A stretch of DNA of 64,000 nt from Phoronis australis (Eukaryota; Phoronida; Phoronidae), in contig NMRA01000036.1 of the NCBI GenBank assembly GCA_002633005.1, positions 788,440 to 852,439 of the forward strand. The letters are read 5' to 3'. The notes under the pieces are model-generated. The model was not told the origin of the DNA and ran no database searches. It was given only the letters and a program-made list of their open reading frames with translations. This document shows positions 51,201 through 59,900 of this stretch, one piece after another (position 1 is the first letter of the stretch; each line of letters begins with the position of its first letter). Made by a program: the position numbers and the translations under genes.

Positions 51201-54200
51201 TGTAGCGTAAGTCTCCATTTCTATTCCGACGGAGTGCCACCACACTAATATTTTCTCTCATCCAAAAAACCAAAGGTAGCAAAGAAAATAACCAACGAAA
51301 GAACACTTGCAACTAAGAAATACGATATTATATTCTATACTGGTATCAAAGAAAACAACAATGTCCATAGCAGGCTTCGTGGAGCACACGTCCTCGTTTG
51401 CAGTGATACAGTTTTTGAACCTGGCAGGAGGTCTCGAGGTTTTCGTCCTTGTGCTCTGACGGTGGACCGTTGTTTCTGTCGGGGCTGCTAAATATGTGGG
51501 TTGTCCAGTCACTGTCTGCATCCGATCTTGTGTCCTGGCGACGGACTTGGTGTTGACGGATGGATTGTCATAGCAGCTACCAGAGACCCAGGGAGTGCTG
51601 GCTACAGGACAATTTGTGGCTGTGTCAGCAGTGGCAAAGCTGTCCGAAGCACAAGTCTCGGTGTTCGCTGAGCATGATGCGTCTGCTGCGGAGTATCTTA
51701 GCGTTCAGGAGTGAAACGTGCCAGAGGAGCTGCCCGTCAGAGCTCTACGTGGTTTCTGCGAATTGTACCTAGCGGAGTTTCGATGGTATACGAACGTTCG
51801 TCGTCTTTCTTGGCTATCCTACCATACATCCAGGCCGTTCCACAGCTGCGTGGTGGTGGTTTAGCATATGCGTATTCCCAATGATTTAGCGGAGCGTGCT
51901 CCGGTCCCACAGATCTGTCATTGTACTTATTACTTGCGACTCGCTTGGCACTGATTTCTGTTGTCATCCATTGGAAATCCACGGATTGTGGGAGCAGGAG
52001 GTCATCTGTTGCAAGCAGTGAGGTTCGCGTCCGACGATAAAGCATTCGCTGAGCTGTGAGTGGGAGTGACGCTGCGGTGGTGTGTTGTGATAGTGTAGTA
52101 GAGCCTGGTGGATGTCGGTAGATTTCTTCAGCATCGTTTCTTCGATCTGAACTACGGCTTCAGCTCTCTCGTTCATCATGAGATGATATGGGGATGACGT
52201 GGTGTGTTGGTGTGTTTGAAAACAAACTTATTGACAAACATTTCATTCTCGTGACCTATGAACTGAAGCCCGTTTTCAGAGTGACACACGTTCAGTACGT
52301 CAAACCGTGAAAAATGGGCAATTGTTTCGGACATTGTGGTTCCGGCTGAGATATCCTCAAGCTCATCCATCTCACTCCAATCCAAGTACTTTCTCCCATG
52401 AAGGGCGAATATGTCTTGACGCAATGTCTACCAGGGTAAAGCTGAGTTGCATAAGGACTTCATGAGTTCTCGTGGCGCTGTCTTACCAAATATTTTGCGC
52501 AAGTCGTGCATGAGTTGCACATATCTGCCGAACGCATCTTTGGAGGGAGAAACATTTGGCATGGCATAACTTAGTTGCTGGCTTAGTGTAGGTATCAGGA
52601 GCTTTTGATGGAGAATTTCTTTGTAAATTGTCTGAATGAAGTTGATCAGTTTTTTATTCTTAATTAGTTTGAACCTGTAGTGCGCTTTTACGACACTCAA
52701 CTCAGTACCCCCACACAATATTGGCGCTTGCTTACTGCCGTGTATTACTGCATGTATGTCGGATCAGCATACGGAGGGATTTGAACGATATGTTTCTGAG
52801 TTTGACATTATATTTTTTCACAACAATAGTCTCAGTATCAGCCTCTCTGAGTTCTTTTTGACGTCGTCTTTGTTTCAAACCTTAGTTCACGCTTATCCCA
52901 CTCTTGGCACCAAGTTTATGTGATTGGTTCTCCTATGCAACACAACACAGTTCAATCAATAGCGTAAATCACCATTTGTATTCCCACGCACGCGACCAGC
53001 ATCCCAACACATGCACAAAACATTATCCCTGTATGAATTTTTGAGTATATAATGATTTCTTTATTTTCACATGGTTTTTATATTCAATCATTCTTAAAAA
53101 TTCAAAAACAAAAATTTTCCAAAATACGTAAAATAACAAATATTGTATTAATGAAACCCTTCATGTATTAATTGACTGATGAATTGACTAATTAGTTAAC
53201 TAATTAACTTGTAATGTCAATTAATGTAGAGTATAATAGTAAAACGAAAAAGAAATGAACCAGGTAGGCAATGTATAAAAGACTTACCGGGAGATGGTTT
53301 CAATGATTCAAAAGATTGCTACCGGATAAGCACGAACATTTTAGAATAAAAGTCCCCCGTTGCAGTGAAAAAAAATACATGCATTCATTTAAAATTATAC
53401 ATCTTTATATATTAATTCGATCTTTGGCGTTGCTTGAAACAACTACGTTCTTCACTGAAAGTCCAGGTTGTAATGGCACGTACAAAATATGTGACCACTT
53501 AATCACTAAAGCTACCTATCCGAAATTTGCAGATAAGGGATCTGATAGATAAAAGGAGATAACATCGATTGTGCAGCTTTGAAAAAAATCAATTCTCCAG
53601 TTACTAAACAATAAATCATATGACAGATTGACGTACTTGGAGAAAAATATTGCCAACTGTAACTGGTAAAAAACTCACATTCACATCCATATTTGTTGCT
53701 CTTACTTTTACACAGTAAACTCACGAACTTTAATATCGTAAAATCTACCTCCAATTAAAGTCAACTATTTCTCGCTTACACAGCTTATGCTTTGTGAAAA
53801 TTAGGCCCGTTTTGCAAATTTGGCTCAGCATCGTGCATGTCAACGTCCACTGTTTTGTAACGGCTAAGACAAGTTTCACTCACGGCTAAACTGCTTCTGG
53901 TTTTTACTCAAGTGTTTCACATACAGATATAGACTCAGCTTCAAATATATGTAGGCGCGTGAGCCTAAAGTAACCACTTGGGAGGCCTGAACGACTCACT
54001 TGACCCACTATAAGGGTCCCTACCGAAGTTTCTTAGACACCTGTGTTAAACAATAACATAACTTGCAGTACAATCATAAATTACTAAAGTGCAACAAAAC
54101 AAATGCGGTCTGGATACTTACAAAGCTTTGGTCACAGTTTTTATTGTTGGTCAGTTTGAGTTTGCCGAACACTATATCCTGTTTCATCCAATGTGCGCCA

Positions 54201-56861
54201 GAGCTCGGAGAGTCCGGATGTAGATATACACGACCAGCTGAAAAAAAGAACTGCTTGATCAACATTAGTTTCTGTATCCCCTTTGTCATACAAATTGGGA
54301 AATGACTTAACCATTCAGACTTTCAAACGGGGGAAACCCATCATGATATTAAGAGAAGATATTAAAACAGTACGCCACGCTACCTTCTTTTGATGTAATC
54401 GACCTGGAAATTTGAAGAATCTCATTTCAATTATTTGTAACTTTTCCAAATTTTATTTTCAGTAAACCATTTATCTTTCATAAAAGCTGTTGTCGTCTTC
54501 ATAATAGAAATTTGTTTGCCCAAATTCATGAAAAAACATTAAGGAACACTAAAGTGACAGAGACAGCTGTGGTTGGATTTGTCTGGAATTGCTCGTCATC
54601 TGTTGCCATCTACAAGGGAACACATCTGCTTCCTTATTAAAAGCCTATTTGCCAAATTTTATGAAAATCCATCACGGAACACTGGGCACAAAGAAGAAAA
54701 CGTAAAAAAAAATAAAATTGCCAATGGGGGACAAACCAATTGTCGGATTGGTCTGAAACTCATCATTATCTGTTGGCCGCTCTATAAAAACACATCTGCC
54801 ACATACCAGAAAGTGCTTGCAAAGGGTTAAGGAGATGCAGGCGCGGACGCAAAAAAACAAAATCTTCACTAGGTGCGCCAGAGTAGTGAAACCGTCTGAA
54901 AATCAACGGCTGAAGAGGTTGCCTCAATACGAACACACCTGCCTATTTTCATAATGATTCTTCTAACGGTTTAGCAGAAAGAAAGGCGGACGCCAATAAA
55001 CTGGCTCGAAAATTCAAAAAATGACCACTAGGTGACGCAAAATCGTCAAAGTCGTCTGAAAATGGATAATGGTCGTCGTCTCCGTGATGAAAACCTATTT
55101 GCCAAATTTCATGAAAATCCATCCAAGTATTCTAAATATACAAAAGGAAACATTTACTTTGATAGGTTGTCGAAAGTGGTTCTACGACTGGAGCTGAAAA
55201 TATATCAGAGGCCAGACTATTCTCTACATGCAGCCAGGGTCATGGGTCGTGTTTGTCGACCAATTTTGCTGGGAATTTCCTGGTTGTCTGGAACAATGCC
55301 TCAAGAGTCTCACTTGATGAAGAAAAGTGAAGCAATGAAATTGCGTTTGACTTGATAAAAACAACTCTTGAACAATGTTGAGTTGAGCAGATAACCGTAA
55401 ATTCACAGCGGCTAGTCTTGGGGTAGCATGCTCTAGTAATAGAATACATAGTTCTGGTGTGGGAGTTAGCATTCCATGCAGCGTTCAAAAAGCTTTTGAT
55501 CTTGTTGATCACTACATACTTTCAAACAAACTGTCGGTTTACAGGATAGGCAAGGTTTTATTGGACTGATTTGGATCATACCTCTCAGAGAGGTGCCAGG
55601 TTGTATCCCTTGGTAGACGTCTGACTGAGTCCCGAGGTATCACACACGGTGTCTCCCAGGGATCCATCCTGGGACCTCTGCTGTTTTTGCTTTTTATAAA
55701 TGATCTCTCTCTGGTCTGCGATAGCACGATTGACATTTATGCAGACGATTCTACTGTCTGCTGTGGCAAACTCACTGTTCACTGTAAAGAACAGACTTCA
55801 GTCTAATTTGGATAAAGTCGCTACCTCTTGTGTTGATAACAAAATGGAAATTAATACTGAAAAAAACAAAATGTATGAGCAACGTCTTAGTAGAAGTGAT
55901 CTTAAACTTAATCTGGCTATTTCGGGTGTGCAGCTCAAACAGATTGACAGTGAAAAGTTACTGAGGGTCACTGTTGACAAGACCCTCAGCTGGTGTAGCC
56001 ACATTAGTGGGACTGTGTCCAAAATTAAACAGCGTCTTGGTCTTCTCCGGCGCATATCACCATTTCTTCCAACAGAAGGGCGTCTGAAATATTCCAGCGC
56101 CTGGGTATTTCCTCTCTTCATTTATTGTAGTACTGTGTGGTCAGGATGCAATGCAAAATTGGTTTCCTGTCTATTGAAGGCTCAGAAGCAGGTGGCTTAT
56201 TCTCAGTGTGCCCATTGACACTCCATCAACTCATATTTTTAACAGACTGGAATGATTGCCTGTTGACAAATATTTTAGGCGTTTGTGCAAAATGCTTAAG
56301 TGTTTTCACAATAAAGTAACAACTTATTTATCTCATTACTTATTACTCGTTTCGAAATACCTACCAAATCAGGACCAGATTTTCTTCCTCAAACCATTTT
56401 GTTATCCCCAGACACAGAACTTCGTTATACTCTATGTCCTTTTTTATTCAAGCCATTCGACAATGGAACGATTTACCAAATAGTCTAAAGGGGGCTGGTG
56501 GTTATGATGACCTCAGACACAAATACATCAGTTACCTGTGGATGTGGTCATCATGACTGTCTCTCCCTTCGTTTTCAGTCATTTGTCCTCCCTTAAGTTC
56601 ATTGTGTATACTTTATAAAGGTTTTGATTCAAATTGTAAATTTAATTCGTAAAATATACATTTAACTTATTGTAACTTCATTTATGATTTAATCTATCTT
56701 AATTTATTTAATTAATTTATTTAATTCATTGCTGTGAGAGGACAATGGTGTATATAAACTTTTGGCTAAAGCATGTTCTTTAAATCTGTTATATTTTATT
56801 CTCTATAAATAGTTTATTATCATTATTATCATTATTATCATTATTATTATTATTATTGTTA

Positions 56862-56923
<62 letters not shown>

Positions 56924-59900
56924 GGTGACACCTGTGGTGACACTGTAACGACTGGACTGAATATTGTTAATATTTTGACGCCATTTCTTATATCGATTTC
57001 TTCAAATACGACCTTCCCGCATTACTCTGTGATAGAACCCCCATTTGTTACGGAGACAAGAAAGCGCGTTTTGGAAACCAGACACATTTTCGTGTCTCTC
57101 CTTGATGTCGGGAAGGCGAAGAATTTCAAGTCGCGCACCCACGGTTGTTTTTCTAGTTTATCAAACTTGTTCACATCGGAGTTACAGCCCACAGCAGAGC
57201 ACCGCAGCTACACTTCGTTGGAATTGGAATGACGAATAGAGTAATGCAGCCAAGAAAAACTTGTAAAGAATCAGAAAACAACACATAACATGTGGAGTTC
57301 TAGTGGCACGAAAACGAGGCAGCAAATGTGCTTGACGGGTGTTTACGGCATTGTGGGTAACTACAGCAACATTCGAGTGTTGCTGTATAATCTGGGACGG
57401 CCCTATTCCAGCATATCAATTGTTATGAATGTCTGGACCCTCTTTGTTTTATTGGTGCTATACCATTTGACATTGTCTAGTTTAGATTTCTAGTAGATAA
57501 TCATCTGAAAGAAACAGTTTATCCGAGAACATTGGGTTGTTTCCATATACAACCATATAATCCCAAAAATGTTTGCAACTTTGTTCATTAGTCCCCAGAC
57601 CGTATCAAATGTCTGAATTTAGAACTGAATAAAAATCGGGTATAAATAGGTTAAGAAACTTGACACTTTTTGGAAGAATAAGAGTTATGAAATCCAGAAT
57701 TATGCCAAAACCTATACATATTTTTTAGGGTCTCCAGTCCCCTTAACAGGCCTTCCTGAAGCAGCTGAACGAAATGTTCCACTGTTTTGTATGGAACGGT
57801 AAAACGGAAAAAATGTGCCGAGACTGTGGCTCAAGGGCATAATGTTGGTGGAGCCAGAATGATTGACGTCACTTCTTTCATCAAACCCATTAAATTAACT
57901 TGGTTTCACGGACTACTTTGTCAGTGTAATACAAGTCCATGGGCAGTTTTCGCAAATGGTCTGTTATCGAGAGATTCAAACAATTAGTTATTATTCGGAG
58001 ATCTTTATTTCAGAAAGATGTCTCAAATCACTTCTAATTTTTTTGGAAAGTAGTCTTTCAATGTGTACATGAACTCAGATTGTTACTTCTCGAAAACGAT
58101 GCTATTGACCAGCCTCTGTGGCTCAATTCGAACATATTAATAGATATCAAGTTAGTCAGTTTTCCATAAAAATTGGTTTCAAAAAGGCGTAACTCATGTA
58201 CAAGACTTGCTTAATTCTGCTGGTTGTTTCCTTAATTATGAAGAGTTTATACAAAAATTTCACTTTACTCCTCAAGTAACTTTATTTTATGGTCTACGAA
58301 ATTCATTGTACGCTAACCGTAGCCATCTCTAAGAGGGAAAGCATCAAGTAATTTTACTGCTTCGTCCACGAAACATCGGAGTTAGTTTGGGAGATGTCAA
58401 AGGTGCGATTAAAATTTGTCACGTTATTGCCTCTCAATATTGCGAAAAAACAGCGTCAAATGAAGTGGCATGAAAAATTATATCTTTCGGATATTACAGA
58501 ATGGTGGTACAATGTTTTTTCCTATATCTATTCATTCACTGAAGTTTGTCTGAAATGGTTCCAATTTATGTTGGGTCAGAGAATTATAGGCTATAATGAA
58601 TTGAAATCCTTCACTCGGTTTTCATGTATCATCCGGAAACGCTTTCACACAAAACTCCAATAGGAGGCACTGCGGTAACCGAATCCGACCGAAAATCAAA
58701 GTGCCGGCGCAATCTCATTATAAACCTTTTGCTCAAATTGTCAATCGTTTTTAGATATCATTCGGAAACGCTCTTCCCCCAGACAACACTTGAAAAGCCC
58801 ATGTCAAAAACAAAATGGCTACTAGGTGATGCTACAGTGGTCGAATATGCCTGAAAAGTTAATGGTTCCGTTCCATTGTCATCAAAACCTCTGTGTCAAC
58901 GTTCATTGAAATCCTTCACTAATGGTTCTCTACATATCATCCACAAACACCTTTACACAAAATGCCTATTAGGAGACACTGCAGTTGTCAAACACGGCCG
59001 AAAATCAAATAGTGCTGGCGCAATCTCTTAATAGTGTGTCAAGTGTCAATGAAATCTGTCAATCAGTTGTTTGGATATCATAAGGAAACGCTCTTCCCCC
59101 AAACAACATTTCAAATTAAAGCCCATACCGAAAACAAAATGGCCACTAGGAGGTGCAGCTGTGATCGAATCCGCCCGGAAATTTAGTGGTGCCGCCGCAT
59201 TGTATTCACAAACCACTTTTTCAACTTTCATTGAAATCCTTCACACGGTTCTCTACGTATCATCTAGAAATACTCTCACACAAAATTGCCACTAGAAGGC
59301 ACTGTAGTCGTCAAATCTGGCCGAAAATCTATTGGTGCCGGTGAAATCTCATTGTGAGCCTCTGTGTCAAGTGTCAATAAAATCTTTTAATCAGTTCTTT
59401 AGATATCATCCGGAAATGTTCTTCTTCTAAACAACATTTGAAAACCCATGTCCAAACAAATTGGCCACCTGGAGGTGCTGCAGGGGTCGAATCCGCCCGA
59501 AAACTTAATGATGTCGCCGCATTGTCATCGCAAACTCGAAATCATTCACTCGGTTCTCTGCGTATCATCCGAAAACGCTCTCAAACAAAAAGGCCATTAG
59601 GGGACACTGCAGTTGTTGAATCCTGCCGAAAGTCAAATGGTGCTGACGCAATCTCATAATATGCCTCTGTGCCAAGTTTCAATGAAATTTGTCCATTTGA
59701 CATTTAGACATCACCCGGAAACCCTCTTCCCAAAAACAACACTTCAAAAGTCCATGTCGAAAACAAAATGGATACAGTGACAGAATCCACTTGAAAATTT
59801 AATGGTGCCGCCACAGTGTCATCACAAACCTCTTTGTCAACTTTCATTGAAATCCGTCACTCGGCTCTCTGCACGTAATCCGGAAACTCTCTCACGCAAA

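Noticed and set aside
55240-55512. Minus-strand frames over the LINE
   Set aside because: Shadows of the plus-strand reverse transcriptase remnant.
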